A DNA stretch of 64,000 bases from Paenibacillus sp. PL2-23 (lineage in GTDB: Bacteria; Bacillota; Bacilli; Paenibacillales; Paenibacillaceae): contig NZ_CP162129.1 of the NCBI RefSeq assembly GCF_040834005.1, positions 1,469,501 to 1,533,500 of the forward strand, read 5' to 3'. Under the pieces are notes generated by a model that saw only the letters and a program-made list of their open reading frames with translations, did no database searches and was not told the DNA's origin. The translations under genes were made by a program, and so were the position numbers. Below are positions 42,482 through 51,293 of this stretch, piece after piece (position 1 is the stretch's first letter; the number at the start of each line of letters is the position of its first letter).

Positions 42482-43618
42482 TTACGATATAGCAAAGCGA
42501 CGCGGCGAGAAATACGGATAATAGCTTGGCAAGGCGTTGTTCTGAATACGGTCGGCGACCAGCTTGGCTGTAATGGGACTCAGCAGTATGCCATTGCGGT
42601 AATGGCCCGCCGCGAACATCACTTGAGCTGTATGGTCGAGCTCGCCGAGGAACGGATAGCCATCCTGCGTAGAGGGTCTAAGTCCCGCCCATTGATGGAA
42701 GGGGACTCGAGACTCCAGCATCGGGACGGCGAGCTTGTTCCAGCCTCGCAGACGCTCGATGCCGCGTTCCGTTACAGTCGTATCGAAGCCCGCCACATCC
42801 TCCGAAGCGCCGCATACAAGCGTGCCGTTCGCTTTGGCCACCAAGTAGCCTTGATTGCCGAACAGCATATGGCGTACGGCTTGCCCGTTATGAGCAGCGT
42901 TGACTTCATCGAAGGCATAAGCGCATATTTGCCCTCGGATAGGATAGATGGGCAGCGGGATGCCGAAGGTGCCGGCAAGCTCCTGCGCCCAAGCGCCCGA
43001 GCAGACGACAAGGCGGTCGCCTTCAAAGCGTCGGCCATCCTTCGCCGCGAGCACGATGCCATCCCTCCACTGCTCTACCGACACTCCTCCCAGCTCATCG
43101 TGAATGGCGACGCCTAATGTCCGGCAGCCATCCTCCAGCGCTCTGACATAGTCAGGCGCATAGAGGTGGCTTTCTTCGGGCGTATACAGCGCCGCCTTCA
43201 CCTGACGGGACAGCAGAGGCTCCATGTCGAATAAAGCGGCGCCATCCACGATCGTCCCCGTTGAGCCATGCTGCCGCTGCCATAGCAGCCTGCCCTCCAG
43301 CGCAAGCCGGTCAGCCTCGTGATAGGTCAGATAGAGACTGCCGGATTCCGAATATTGGAACGGTATCGCAGACTGCTCCCGAATACCCTTAATCCACGAG
43401 AGATAGAGGCGCAGACTGTCCAAGCATAATTGGAAAAAGGGATCGGGACCCTCCACGTTCTCTGAATAAGGCGCCAGCATGCCGGCCGCCGCTCCGGATG
43501 CCTGGCCGCCGCAGCGCGCGATTTCGAGCACCGTCGTTGAACAGCCTCGGCGTTGCAGCTCGAAGGCAACGGATAATCCGATAACGCCGCCGCCCATTAT
43601 GATGATATTCTCGCTCAT
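42482..43618 (-). CDS. thiO: Glycine oxidase
   Basis: The protein of about 378 residues is a D-amino-acid-oxidase-type flavoprotein with the FAD dinucleotide motif IIIMGGGVIGLSVAFELQRRG at the N-terminus, GAAAGMLAPYSE, and the C-terminal FAAGHYRNGILLSPITAKLVAD. It oxidises glycine to iminoglycine, the nitrogen and C2 source of the thiazole ring in aerobic Bacillota. The start is uncertain: ATG 43618 fits the family N-terminus but has only GAGGG at 14 bp, and an ATG at 43648 has no site. It lies between thiG and thiD. Confidence 0.93.
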   Translation of the reverse strand: MSENIIIMGGGVIGLSVAFELQRRGCSTTVLEIARCGGQASGAAAGMLAPYSENVEGPDPFFQLCLDSLRLYLSWIKGIREQSAIPFQYSESGSLYLTYHEADRLALEGRLLWQRQHGSTGTIVDGAALFDMEPLLSRQVKAALYTPEESHLYAPDYVRALEDGCRTLGVAIHDELGGVSVEQWRDGIVLAAKDGRRFEGDRLVVCSGAWAQELAGTFGIPLPIYPIRGQICAYAFDEVNAAHNGQAVRHMLFGNQGYLVAKANGTLVCGASEDVAGFDTTVTERGIERLRGWNKLAVPMLESRVPFHQWAGLRPSTQDGYPFLGELDHTAQVMFAAGHYRNGILLSPITAKLVADRIQNNALPSYYPYFSPRRFAIS

Positions 43619-43661
43619 GTGCGTAACCAGCCCTCTATCTTCTGTCATAAGAATAATCAGT

Positions 43662-44444
43662 CTAAGTCAGCTTTAAGGAATCGTATCCACTGCTCGCCGT
43701 AGCGTATTTTTTCTTGGCGATTCGACCGGAAAGGTAGGATAGACGGCCGGCTTCAATCGCAAGCCGCATAGCTCTCGCCATACCGATAGGATCGCGCGCT
43801 TTGGCGACGGGCGTATTCATCAGCACGCCGGCGCAGCCGAGCTCCATCGCTTGGGTAACATCGCTTGCAGAGCCGAGCCCCGCATCGACGATAATAGGTA
43901 CGCCGGCCTCTTCCACGATAAGGCCGATATGATAAGGATTAAGGATGCCGAGGCCAGTGCCGATCGGCGCTCCTCCGGGCATGACTGCCGCAGCCCCCGC
44001 TTCTTCAAGCCGCTTGCACAGAATAGGGTCGTCGGATGTATAGGGCAGCACGGTAAAGCCTTCCTTAACAAGCTGCTCCGTTGCTCGAAGCGTCTCGATG
44101 GGATCAGGCAGCAGCGTCCGTTCGTTGGCGCTGATCTCGACCTTCACCCAGTCGCTTAGCCCTGAGGCGCGGGCCAGCCGCGCGATGCGAACGGCTTCGT
44201 CAGCTGTACGCGCGCCCGATGTATTCGGCAGGAAGGTGAATTGCCCCGGCTCGATATGCTGCAGAATGGAGTCGTCCTCCGTCGCAGAGAGGTTGACGCG
44301 CCGAATGGCGAAGGTCAGCACCTCCGAGCCTGACGCCCGGATCGCTTCCTGCTGCACGTAGGGATTGGGGAACAAGCCGGTACCGAGGAACAAGCGGGAG
44401 CTCAGCTCCCGGCCTCCGATTTGCCATGTATCTGGTTGTGTCAT
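43662..44444 (-). CDS. thiG: Thiazole synthase
   Basis: The 260-residue TIM barrel has the Schiff-base lysine in WVKVEIS (K101), and [22 protein letters not shown] and [13 protein letters not shown] as phosphate- and substrate-binding loops. It condenses 1-deoxyxylulose-5-phosphate, iminoglycine from ThiO and thiocarboxylated ThiS to the thiazole phosphate. It starts 8 bp after thiS, with AGGAGG inside the end of thiS (the Gly-Gly-Gly codons). Full length. Confidence 0.96.
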   Translation of the reverse strand: MTQPDTWQIGGRELSSRLFLGTGLFPNPYVQQEAIRASGSEVLTFAIRRVNLSATEDDSILQHIEPGQFTFLPNTSGARTADEAVRIARLARASGLSDWVKVEISANERTLLPDPIETLRATEQLVKEGFTVLPYTSDDPILCKRLEEAGAAAVMPGGAPIGTGLGILNPYHIGLIVEEAGVPIIVDAGLGSASDVTQAMELGCAGVLMNTPVAKARDPIGMARAMRLAIEAGRLSYLSGRIAKKKYATASSGYDSLKLT

Positions 44445-44451
44445 CGTTTGC

Positions 44452-44652
44452 TTAACCTCCTCCTACAAAATGAACCAGCTCAACCCGGCTCTCCTCGCGG
44501 ACATCGGTGGATGCCCATTGCTCTCTCGTCAGGACGACACCGTCGGCCTCGACGACAATCGGTTTGGCCAGCAGGTCGTAATGGGCCACAATATCTTCAA
44601 TCGTTCGAACGTTCTCAAGCTTCTCGGTCTTGCCGTTGATGATGATGTTCAT
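44452..44652 (-). CDS. thiS: Sulfur carrier protein ThiS
   Basis: The 66-residue ubiquitin-like protein starts MNIIINGKTEKLE and ends in VHFVGGG; the C-terminal glycine is adenylated by ThiF and converted to a thiocarboxylate. The ATG overlaps the thiE stop by 4 bp (ATGA). An in-frame ATG farther upstream (44742) lies inside thiE and would add 30 residues foreign to the family. Confidence 0.95.
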   Translation of the reverse strand: MNIIINGKTEKLENVRTIEDIVAHYDLLAKPIVVEADGVVLTREQWASTDVREESRVELVHFVGGG

Positions 44653-45290
44653 GGCGTCCCATTCCCTCCATTCAGCTTGCGCAGGAAGGCTTCGCAGGTG
44701 CCCTTGACATCGGGGCTGCCCACAATTTCGCTTACCGCACAAATTCGGGTAGCGCCGGCGGCGATAACCTCGTCCACATTATGCAGCTTAATGCCGCCAA
44801 TCGCCACAAAGGGAATGCGAACGCGCTCTGCAACCTCGCGGACGTAGGCCACCGTTACGGGATCGACGACATCCGCCTTTGTTGCCGTAGGGAAGACGGG
44901 GCCAACGCCGATATAATCGGCACCCTGCTGCTCCGCGAGCAGAGCTTCCTCAATCGCATGCGTCGAGATGCCGATTATTTTGTCGCCGACCAGTCTTCGC
45001 GCCTCCACAAGAGGCACATCGCCTTGACCGAGATGAACGCCGTCGGCGTCTACCTCAAGCGCGATATCAATATGATCATTGACGATAAAAGTAACTTGGT
45101 ATTGGCGAGTCAGCTCCCGAAGCGCCTTAGCCTTCTTCAGCAGCTCCTCGCGTCCGCTTGTTTTGTCGCGCAGCTGAATGATGTCGACGCCGCCCTTGAT
45201 GGCCTCTTCCATCACGTCAATTAACTCCCGTCCAGGATGGAATACCTCGCCGGTAATGGCGTACAGCTGAAAGTCCTTCATGCCCTTCAT
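44649..45290 (-). CDS. thiE: Thiamin-phosphate pyrophosphorylase
   Basis: The 213-residue TIM barrel has IIQLRDK, FIVNDHIDIALEVDADGVHLGQ, IGISTH, ADYIGVGPVFPTATK and VAIGGI, all ThiE hallmarks. It joins HMP-PP and thiazole phosphate to thiamin phosphate. GAGAGGAGATGAAGG lies before the start. Translation is coupled to thiS. Its product is the step that closes the pathway begun by ThiD and ThiG. Confidence 0.96.
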   Translation of the reverse strand: MKGMKDFQLYAITGEVFHPGRELIDVMEEAIKGGVDIIQLRDKTSGREELLKKAKALRELTRQYQVTFIVNDHIDIALEVDADGVHLGQGDVPLVEARRLVGDKIIGISTHAIEEALLAEQQGADYIGVGPVFPTATKADVVDPVTVAYVREVAERVRIPFVAIGGIKLHNVDEVIAAGATRICAVSEIVGSPDVKGTCEAFLRKLNGGNGTP

Positions 45291-45308
45291 CTCCTCTCTA
45301 TGCTCAAC

Positions 45309-46319
45309 TCAACTGCCGATATAACGGTCATAGATGACCTTGGCCCGGGTCAAATCGTCGGTTCCCTGCACCAGCACCCGGCCGTCAGGGAAGAGAACAA
45401 GCTTCTCCCCGTCCCCCAGCTCCGCGCGGAGCAGATAGGCATTCAACAGCAAGCTTGCCGCAACCGGCTTCAAGCGCTGCTCCCAAGCGGACAGATCGAG
45501 AGGGCCTTTGCTCGCGAACTGCACCGTTTCCCTGCCGCATAATGCGAGGGCTTCATCGCCTTCAGTCTGAAGCGCGGGGTATTGCTTCAACTGGCAGCAG
45601 GGGCAATCCTCGCGGGGCGCGCCGAGCTTCATCTCGAACAGGCGGTTGCCCCAAGCGTCAATGGAGAGCAGGCTGTCCCTGCGTGCTTCATGGTCGCCGA
45701 CGAGAAACTTCAGCGCTTCGACCGCTTGGAAGGAGGCGACAATATCGACAATCGGCGAGATAACGCCGATCATATCACAGGTTTGCCCGCTGGAGTCGCC
45801 CGATGGCACGAAGCAGCGGAAGCATGGCGTCGCGCCAGGGACAAGCACCGCGCTCATGCCTCGGCTGCTGACGGCGCCTCCGTATATAAACGGTATACCT
45901 CGCTGGAAGCAGGCGTCATTCAGCAAGAAACGGGTTTGAAAATTATCCGTGCCGTCCAGCACAAGGTCTATATCTTCCAGCAGCGGCCCGATGGTATGGG
46001 CGGTCACATCCATGACGCGAGCGTCGATCCGCACATCGGAGTTGATGCGATTCAGTTTTTTTTGAGCGGCAATGACCTTGGGGTAGCCTTGTCTAACGTC
46101 GTCTTCATCATAAAGCAGCTGTCGCTGCAGGTTGCTGGCTTCCACGTAATCCCGGTCGACCATTCGGACGAAGCCGACGCCGGCTCTGACCATATGATTC
46201 GCGAGCACGGTGCCCAGCGCGCCCATGCCGATGATGCATACCGAGCTGCCCTGGAGCTTCAGCTGTCCTTCCTCTCCGATCGGACGGAATAACATTTGTC
46301 TTGAATACCGTTCCTTCAT
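45309..46319 (-). CDS. thiF: ThiS adenylyltransferase (ThiF/MoeB/HesA family)
   Basis: The 336-residue E1-like enzyme has the nucleotide-binding loop VCIIGMGALGT and DRDYVEASNLQRQ, with the LDGTDNFQTRFLLND loop. A structural zinc is held by CFRC and CPCC. The C-terminal extension of about 80 residues after the CPCC resembles a MoeB/ThiF accessory region. In this operon it should adenylate the C-terminus of ThiS; in B. subtilis one enzyme may also serve MoaD. Located between thiY and thiE. Confidence 0.92.
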   Translation of the reverse strand: MKERYSRQMLFRPIGEEGQLKLQGSSVCIIGMGALGTVLANHMVRAGVGFVRMVDRDYVEASNLQRQLLYDEDDVRQGYPKVIAAQKKLNRINSDVRIDARVMDVTAHTIGPLLEDIDLVLDGTDNFQTRFLLNDACFQRGIPFIYGGAVSSRGMSAVLVPGATPCFRCFVPSGDSSGQTCDMIGVISPIVDIVASFQAVEALKFLVGDHEARRDSLLSIDAWGNRLFEMKLGAPREDCPCCQLKQYPALQTEGDEALALCGRETVQFASKGPLDLSAWEQRLKPVAASLLLNAYLLRAELGDGEKLVLFPDGRVLVQGTDDLTRAKVIYDRYIGS

Positions 46320-46337
46320 GGGTGCATCCCTTCTTGC

Positions 46338-47351
46338 CTACAAGTTCCGGAACGCTTGCTCCGGGTCTACCTCTTGCTTCAGCTGACCGTGCTCCTGCAG
46401 CCATTCCACAACCGACTGCCAGGTCTCCAGCGACTGGGAGCCGAACGGCTCATCGCCCGCATCCATAAGCGGCAGCAGCATGTCTAGGCTCAGCTTCTCG
46501 ATGTCGGCGTCGAGCGGGTATTCGGTTTTTTGCTGATCGAGCAGTACTCCCAGCGCTTCCTCCGGATGCTCCGCTGTATACTGCTGGCCTTTGGCTGCGG
46601 CATCCAGGAATTTGCGGTACAGCTCCTGCTTCTCCTCCGCGCCGTCCTCGCTTGCGATCAGCACCAGCTCGTAGTAGCTTGGCACGCCGTATTGTGTGGG
46701 GTCAAAGGAAACGAGCTCGACGCCTTCCTTCTCCAGCAGCAGCTTCTCGTGATTAATGTAGCCGCCAACGATGGCGTCTACCTTGTTGGTCGTCATAGCC
46801 GGGATAAGGTCCCATCCAATATCCTGCAGGCCTAGAGAGGAGGCGTCTCCGCCGTCGGCCTTCACCATTGTGCTTACAATGGCTTCGTTCAGCGGGATGG
46901 AGGGAAAACCGACTCGCGCGCTGGTCAGCTCCTTCGGACTTTGAATGCCGCTGGACTTCAGCGCGAGGACATGGCTAAGCGGATGCCGAACGAATGCGGC
47001 AAGCGATACGACCGGGATATCCTCCGAGCGGGAAATCGCAACCTGCATCTGATAGCTGAGCGCCAGATCCGCTTTGCCTGTGGCGACGAGCTTAACGGCA
47101 TCGTTGGTGCCTGCCGGCGTCTGCAGATTGACCTTCAGCCCGGCCTCCTCGAAGTACCCTTGCTCTTCAGCGGCGTACAGGAAGGTGTGTACGGCATTGG
47201 GGTACCAGTCCAGCAGAAGCGTCAGCTCCTGAAGCTCGCCGGCCTCTTGTTTGTTGGAGCCTGCCGAGCAGCCTGTGAGCAGCAGCGCGCCTGCGACGGC
47301 CAGCGACAGAGTGGTGCGAAGGAACGATAATGGATGCTTGTTGAATTTCAT
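46338..47351 (-). CDS. thiY: HMP-precursor-binding lipoprotein of the ABC transporter (ThiY)
   Basis: The lipoprotein of about 337 residues has a signal peptide ending at LLTGCSA, then LTLLLDWYPNAVHTFLYAAEEQGYFEEAGL, the NMT1/THI5-like signature of pyrimidine-binding proteins. ThiY proteins bind N-formyl-4-amino-5-aminomethyl-2-methylpyrimidine at the cell surface. ATG 47351 lies 9 bp after GGAGA; an ATG at 47390 would place 13 residues before the signal peptide. It is next to the ThiX permease gene. Confidence 0.93.
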   Translation of the reverse strand: MKFNKHPLSFLRTTLSLAVAGALLLTGCSAGSNKQEAGELQELTLLLDWYPNAVHTFLYAAEEQGYFEEAGLKVNLQTPAGTNDAVKLVATGKADLALSYQMQVAISRSEDIPVVSLAAFVRHPLSHVLALKSSGIQSPKELTSARVGFPSIPLNEAIVSTMVKADGGDASSLGLQDIGWDLIPAMTTNKVDAIVGGYINHEKLLLEKEGVELVSFDPTQYGVPSYYELVLIASEDGAEEKQELYRKFLDAAAKGQQYTAEHPEEALGVLLDQQKTEYPLDADIEKLSLDMLLPLMDAGDEPFGSQSLETWQSVVEWLQEHGQLKQEVDPEQAFRNL

Positions 47352-47401
47352 GAATGATTCATCTCCAGTTTCTATAGGTCTAAGGTTCAAAAATCATAGA
47401 A

Positions 47402-48169
47402 TTAAGCGCGGCGATGGCCGAGCAGCAGCCGTTCGATTGCCAACACAGCCGCAAACAATCCGATGCCCATCAAGGAAAGCAGCAGCACGCCCCCGAATAC
47501 GGCATCGCCGGCCAGCATATGGGAGGCTCGCTTGGTATACATGCCGATTCCCGCCTGGCCGCCAAGCCATTCACCCAGCGTCGCTCCGCCTACGCTGATC
47601 GCGGCCCCAAGCTTCAGGCCCGTGAAGAAGCCGGGCATGGCGGAGGGGAGCTTCCACTTCAGGAACAGCTGTCCTGCAGTCGCGCCCATCGTCCGAAGCA
47701 GATCGCCAGTGTCTGCATCGGCGCGGCGGAAGCCAGCCGCAGTGTTCACCGCAATCGGGAAGTAGGTGAACAGGATAACGACAGCTACCTTGCTGCCAAG
47801 CTCATAGCCGAACCACATCACCATGATCGGTGACAACGCAACAATCGGAATCGTCTGGGAAGCGACGATTAGCGGATAGAGCGTGCGCTCGGCCAGACGG
47901 GACCGATCGATCCAGATGGCCGTCAGCAGCCCCAGCAAGGTGGAAAGGCCGAGGCCAAGCACCGCCTCCCACAAGGTAACGAAGAAGTGTCGCAGCAGCG
48001 GCTGACGATCCTCCCAGATGGCGGCGAGCACATCGGACAGTCTAGGTATCACATAATGCGGGATGCCTGCCAGCGGAGGGCCAAGCTCCCACAAGCCGGC
48101 AAGCAGCGCGGCGAACAGCAGAAGCGGTCCATTCGCGCGAGCCGCCGGAAGCAGCTTCTTCATCATCAT
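47402..48169 (-). CDS. thiX: ABC transporter permease for thiamin precursor (ThiX)
   Basis: The 255-residue binding-protein-dependent permease has about six TM segments and the EAA loop GFFTGLKLGAAISVGGATLGEWLGG. It belongs to the same family as taurine and nitrate transporters; context identifies the substrate as formylaminopyrimidine. Its start overlaps the thiZ stop by 4 bp. Confidence 0.92.
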   Translation of the reverse strand: MMMKKLLPAARANGPLLLFAALLAGLWELGPPLAGIPHYVIPRLSDVLAAIWEDRQPLLRHFFVTLWEAVLGLGLSTLLGLLTAIWIDRSRLAERTLYPLIVASQTIPIVALSPIMVMWFGYELGSKVAVVILFTYFPIAVNTAAGFRRADADTGDLLRTMGATAGQLFLKWKLPSAMPGFFTGLKLGAAISVGGATLGEWLGGQAGIGMYTKRASHMLAGDAVFGGVLLLSLMGIGLFAAVLAIERLLLGHRRA

Positions 48170-49008
48170 CGCGTCACCGCCTCCTTGGCGGGCGGGCTAA
48201 GCGGATCCCGCTGCTCATACAAGTGAAGCAGCTGCCGCTTGAGCTCGATGAAGGCCGGGTCCAGCACCAGCGATGAATGACGAGGGCGCGGCAGCGGAAC
48301 GTGAAGCTCGCGGAAGGAAACCACCGGCGCATGTGAGGCGACGAGCACCCGATCCGACAGCAGCAGCGCTTCATCCACATCATGAGTAATAAATAAGACC
48401 GTCTTGCGATGCTGCTCCCAGGTTTGCAAGAGCCACTCCTGCATGGAGGAGCGCGTCATGGCATCCAGCGCACCAAACGGTTCGTCCAGCAGCAGCAGCT
48501 CGCCCCCTCCCAGCAGGGAGCGGAGGAACGATACGCGCTGGCGCATGCCCCCGGACAACTCATGCGGATATTTGCGTTCCGTCCCGCCAAGTCCCATGCC
48601 CGGCAGCAGCTCCAGCACCTTGCGCCGCGCTTCTCGGCGCGCCACGCCTCTGAGCTCAAGTCCGATCGCAGCGTTATCCAGTACGGTACGCCAGGGCATC
48701 AGTCCGTCACGCTGCGGCATGTAGCCGATTCTCCCTTGCCTGACCGCTTCGGCGATGTCCAACCTCTCTGCGCCGAAGCCAATGGAGCCTTGCTCGGCAG
48801 GGAGGAGACCGGAGATGAGACGGAACAGCGTTGTTTTGCCCAGACCGCTCGCAGCCAGCAGGCTGACGAACTCTCTCTCCTGAAGCTCGAAGCTTAATCC
48901 CTCGAACAGCGGCCGCTCATCACCGGGGTAACGGAAGACGAGGCCGTTCACGGCTAACGCGGCAGGTTTCTTCCATGGCGCTAGGCCGTTGTGGCTCACA
49001 CCGGCCAC
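48166..49008 (-). CDS. thiZ: ABC transporter ATPase for thiamin precursor (ThiZ)
   Basis: The 280-residue ATPase has Walker A AASGLGKTT (first glycine replaced by alanine), signature LSGGMRQRVSF, Walker B LLLDEPFGALD and the switch histidine in VLFITHDVDEA. It powers uptake with ThiX and ThiY. It overlaps tenA by 13 bp and thiX by 4 bp, so these genes are tightly coupled. Confidence 0.93.
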   Translation of the reverse strand: MAGVSHNGLAPWKKPAALAVNGLVFRYPGDERPLFEGLSFELQEREFVSLLAASGLGKTTLFRLISGLLPAEQGSIGFGAERLDIAEAVRQGRIGYMPQRDGLMPWRTVLDNAAIGLELRGVARREARRKVLELLPGMGLGGTERKYPHELSGGMRQRVSFLRSLLGGGELLLLDEPFGALDAMTRSSMQEWLLQTWEQHRKTVLFITHDVDEALLLSDRVLVASHAPVVSFRELHVPLPRPRHSSLVLDPAFIELKRQLLHLYEQRDPLSPPAKEAVTR

Positions 49009-49667
49009 TCCTCAAGCCGGTATGCCATATCCCAGAACAGATATTCCAGCCGGGAGGTCGTCAGGAAATGCTCCTCCAGCAGCGCCAGCTCACGCTCAGG
49101 CAGACCGTCGGCCAGCTTGTTCATCTGTCCGATGCACCAGTCGGTCAGCTGTCCGAACTCCTCCGAGCTGTACATCAGAATCCATTCCCGGAACAGCGGA
49201 TGCTCCAGCGCTTCTGGAATGGCCGCCAGCGCGACGCCAATCTCGCGATAGCTCCACATGCAGGGCAGCAGAGCGGCCAAAACCTGGGCAAGCGAGCCGC
49301 TCGCAGCCACATCCAGCATGTATTTGGTGTAGGTGATGGTTGTCGGCGCAGCCTTGGTCCCCTCCAGCTCCTCCCTGGTGACTCCGAACCGCTCGGCGTA
49401 TTGGCGGTGAAGCTCCATCTCGACATGCAGAGTGGAATGGTACAGCTCCGCGAATTTGTGCATCGTCTCCAAATCAGGGGATTTGACGCTTGCAAGCGCG
49501 AACAGCTTGGCATAGTCAATGAGGTATACGTAATCTTGCTTCAAGTAATAGATGAATCGGTCAGCGCTTAACGAACCATTCCTAAGCTCGGTCAGGAACG
49601 GGTGCGCGTGGCTGCGATCCCAGATCGGCTTGCTGGCTTGATAGAGCCGCTCGCTGAATAAGGTCAT
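48996..49667 (-). CDS. tenA: Aminopyrimidine aminohydrolase TenA
   Basis: The 223-residue all-helical protein has the catalytic cysteine in LLPCMWSYREIG (C136) and the late glutamate in SRLEYLFWDMAY (E208), both as in B. subtilis TenA. It hydrolyses aminomethyl-pyrimidine to HMP, the step after YlmB deformylation. Its ATG overlaps the ylmB stop by 4 bp. The cysteine class fits the salvage role better than the TenA_E class. Confidence 0.96.
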   Translation of the reverse strand: MTLFSERLYQASKPIWDRSHAHPFLTELRNGSLSADRFIYYLKQDYVYLIDYAKLFALASVKSPDLETMHKFAELYHSTLHVEMELHRQYAERFGVTREELEGTKAAPTTITYTKYMLDVAASGSLAQVLAALLPCMWSYREIGVALAAIPEALEHPLFREWILMYSSEEFGQLTDWCIGQMNKLADGLPERELALLEEHFLTTSRLEYLFWDMAYRLEEWPV

Positions 49668-51001
49668 GACAATCCCATCCTTTCTTGTGAGTAGCTTGGT
49701 TGAGGCGAGGACGGCTTCGGCGTATTACACCACTCCACAATAAAAGCCAGCATCACTTGCGCGTACCGGACAAGCTCCTCCATACTTGCGCTTTCATTAA
49801 CGGCATGGGCTTGGCGCAGCTCGCCGGGACCGTAGATGACGGTTGGAATGCCCGCTCGGGCGATCCATCCGGCATCGGTGACGGTAGGGCTCATGCCGAT
49901 CTCCGGGGCGGCGCCGACCAGCGCCTCATGGCTGCGGGCGAGCCCCTGCAAGCCTGCCGCATGACGGTCCAGCGCGAGCGACGGGAATATCTCGCCGCGT
50001 TCCTCCAGCATGGAGCGTCCGCCCCAACGGAAGCTTGGCGGATGGCTGCGGAGCCATGGGTCTCCATCTGCTACTCGCAGCAGATGGTCCTCAATCTCTT
50101 GGGTAACCTCTTCGAAATCCTCATCGGGGTAGAAGTGAACCGTGATCCATAACGCGCAGCGATCCGCGATAAAGGCGGCATGCCGTCCCCCTTCAATGAC
50201 GGCGGGGTTAATCGTGTTGGAGCCTGCTGGGAAGCCGGGGTAAGACTTTGTCACGGCCCAATGCCTCTCCAGCTCCTGCAGTCCGTTAATAAGCTTCATC
50301 ATCTTCTCGATGGCGCTGGCTCCCTGGACGCCGCCGCCTGCATGGATGAGCTTGGCGCGCATGCCGTCGTGGAACGTCTCCGGGCTTTGAATCGTAATCC
50401 AGCCGGTAATAACGCCGCCCTGCCCCTGAATCGCAAGGGAGCTTGTGTCGGCCACAATCGCGAAGTCGGCCTCACAGCCTCTTTCCATGCAAGCCCGAGT
50501 GCCGGCTTCGCCGGCTTCCTCACCAATAACGGACTGGAAGAGCAGGTCTCCACGGAGCTCGACCTCTTGCTCCCGCAGCAGTCCAAGAACGAATAAGAGA
50601 GCGGCAAGTCCGCCCTTCATATCGGATACGCCTCTGCCGTATAGGCGGCCATCCTCCAGAGACAGCGTGAAGGGATCACGCTTCCAACCGGAGGGATCGC
50701 CGACCTCGGCAACGTCAATATGGCCGTTAAGCAGCAGGCTGTTGTATTGGGCGCTGTGGGAGCCGCACTTGACAGCCGTTACATTAGGATCGCCGGGATA
50801 GACCTCCCAGAGTGAGGTTTCGAACCCGCATGCCGCGAGCTGGGACTCTACATATTGCTGAGCCTCCGCGGTGTTGCGGGCGGGTGGACTTACTGTGGGG
50901 AAGGCGACCAGCCGCTCCAGCAAGGCGAATAATTCGTCTTGACGGGATTCGGCGAGCGCCTGCAGTTGTTGAATGAGCTGCTGCGAAGCTTGTTGCTGCA
51001 T
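49664..51001 (-). CDS. ylmB: N-formyl-4-amino-5-aminomethyl-2-methylpyrimidine deformylase (ArgE/M20 family)
   Basis: The 445-residue M20 metallohydrolase has zinc-site motifs LLLNGHIDVAEVGD, YGRGVSDMKGG and IGEEAGEAGT (catalytic glutamate), plus a dimerisation lid. By sequence alone ArgE/DapE would be the call; position as first gene behind a TPP riboswitch and directly before tenA and thiZXY points to the B. subtilis YlmB function, deformylating the pyrimidine salvaged from degraded thiamin. ATG 51001 has GAGGAA at 3 bp and AGGAGG at 13 bp; an out-of-frame ATG sits right after AGGAGG, which might reduce initiation. Confidence 0.88.
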   Translation of the reverse strand: MQQQASQQLIQQLQALAESRQDELFALLERLVAFPTVSPPARNTAEAQQYVESQLAACGFETSLWEVYPGDPNVTAVKCGSHSAQYNSLLLNGHIDVAEVGDPSGWKRDPFTLSLEDGRLYGRGVSDMKGGLAALLFVLGLLREQEVELRGDLLFQSVIGEEAGEAGTRACMERGCEADFAIVADTSSLAIQGQGGVITGWITIQSPETFHDGMRAKLIHAGGGVQGASAIEKMMKLINGLQELERHWAVTKSYPGFPAGSNTINPAVIEGGRHAAFIADRCALWITVHFYPDEDFEEVTQEIEDHLLRVADGDPWLRSHPPSFRWGGRSMLEERGEIFPSLALDRHAAGLQGLARSHEALVGAAPEIGMSPTVTDAGWIARAGIPTVIYGPGELRQAHAVNESASMEELVRYAQVMLAFIVEWCNTPKPSSPQPSYSQERMGLS

Positions 51002-51051
51002 AATTCCTCATGCACCTCCTAGATCGATGACCAGGACAGCGCCGGACATAG

Positions 51052-51080
51052 AAAAAACCATTCGAGAATAAACGAATGGC
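51052..51080 (-). terminator. Attenuator terminator of the TPP riboswitch
   Basis: On the minus strand CCATTCG (51073-51079) pairs with CGAATGG (51058-51064), then six T (51052-51057). It lies between the aptamer and ylmB, as expected for transcriptional control by TPP. Confidence 0.88.
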
Positions 51081-51092
51081 TTCAATTCGACT

Positions 51093-51178
51093 TGTTCTCT
51101 ACGCCAGCATTACCTGGTTCAGATTAACGGTCAGGGAAACCAGTTCCCAATCTCAGCCAGACTTCATCCAGCCCCCGT
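51093..51178 (-). promoter_or_regulatory. TPP riboswitch (THI element)
   Basis: Reading the minus strand: GGGGGCTGG, then GGCTGAGATT, CCCTGACCG, TCTGAACCAGG, and TAATGCTGGCGTAGAGAA. These match the conserved CUGAGA pyrimidine-sensor loop and the GUAAUGCYAGCGUAGGGA-type pyrophosphate-sensor half. TPP binding should allow the downstream terminator to form and switch off the eleven-gene operon. Confidence 0.96.
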
Positions 51179-51201
51179 ACGATATTTAATTAGCTGTCAC
51201 C

Positions 51202-51231
51202 ACTATAAACCAGGTAACGGGAAAATGGCAA
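51202..51231 (-). promoter_or_regulatory. Promoter of the thiamin operon
   Basis: Minus-strand TTGCCA (51231-51226) and TATAGT (51207-51202), 18 bp apart. The start would lie about 10-20 bp before the riboswitch. Confidence 0.6.
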
Positions 51232-51249
51232 TAACATTTTGGAGTAATA

Positions 51250-51258
51250 TGCTATAAT
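51250..51258 (+). promoter_or_regulatory. Extended -10 promoter of the ArsR gene
   Basis: TGCTATAAT (51250-51258) is an extended -10; there is no good -35. Transcription would start near 51265, which makes ATG 51270 nearly leaderless and favours ATG 51294. Confidence 0.5.
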
Positions 51259-51293
51259 GAGCTTTAACGATGATAGGTTTGGTGGGATGGGTC

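Noticed and set aside
51270..51293. ATG 51270 as ArsR start
   Set aside because: The extended -10 ends at 51258, so this ATG would be almost at the transcript's first base; ATG 51294 has a spaced GGTGGG.
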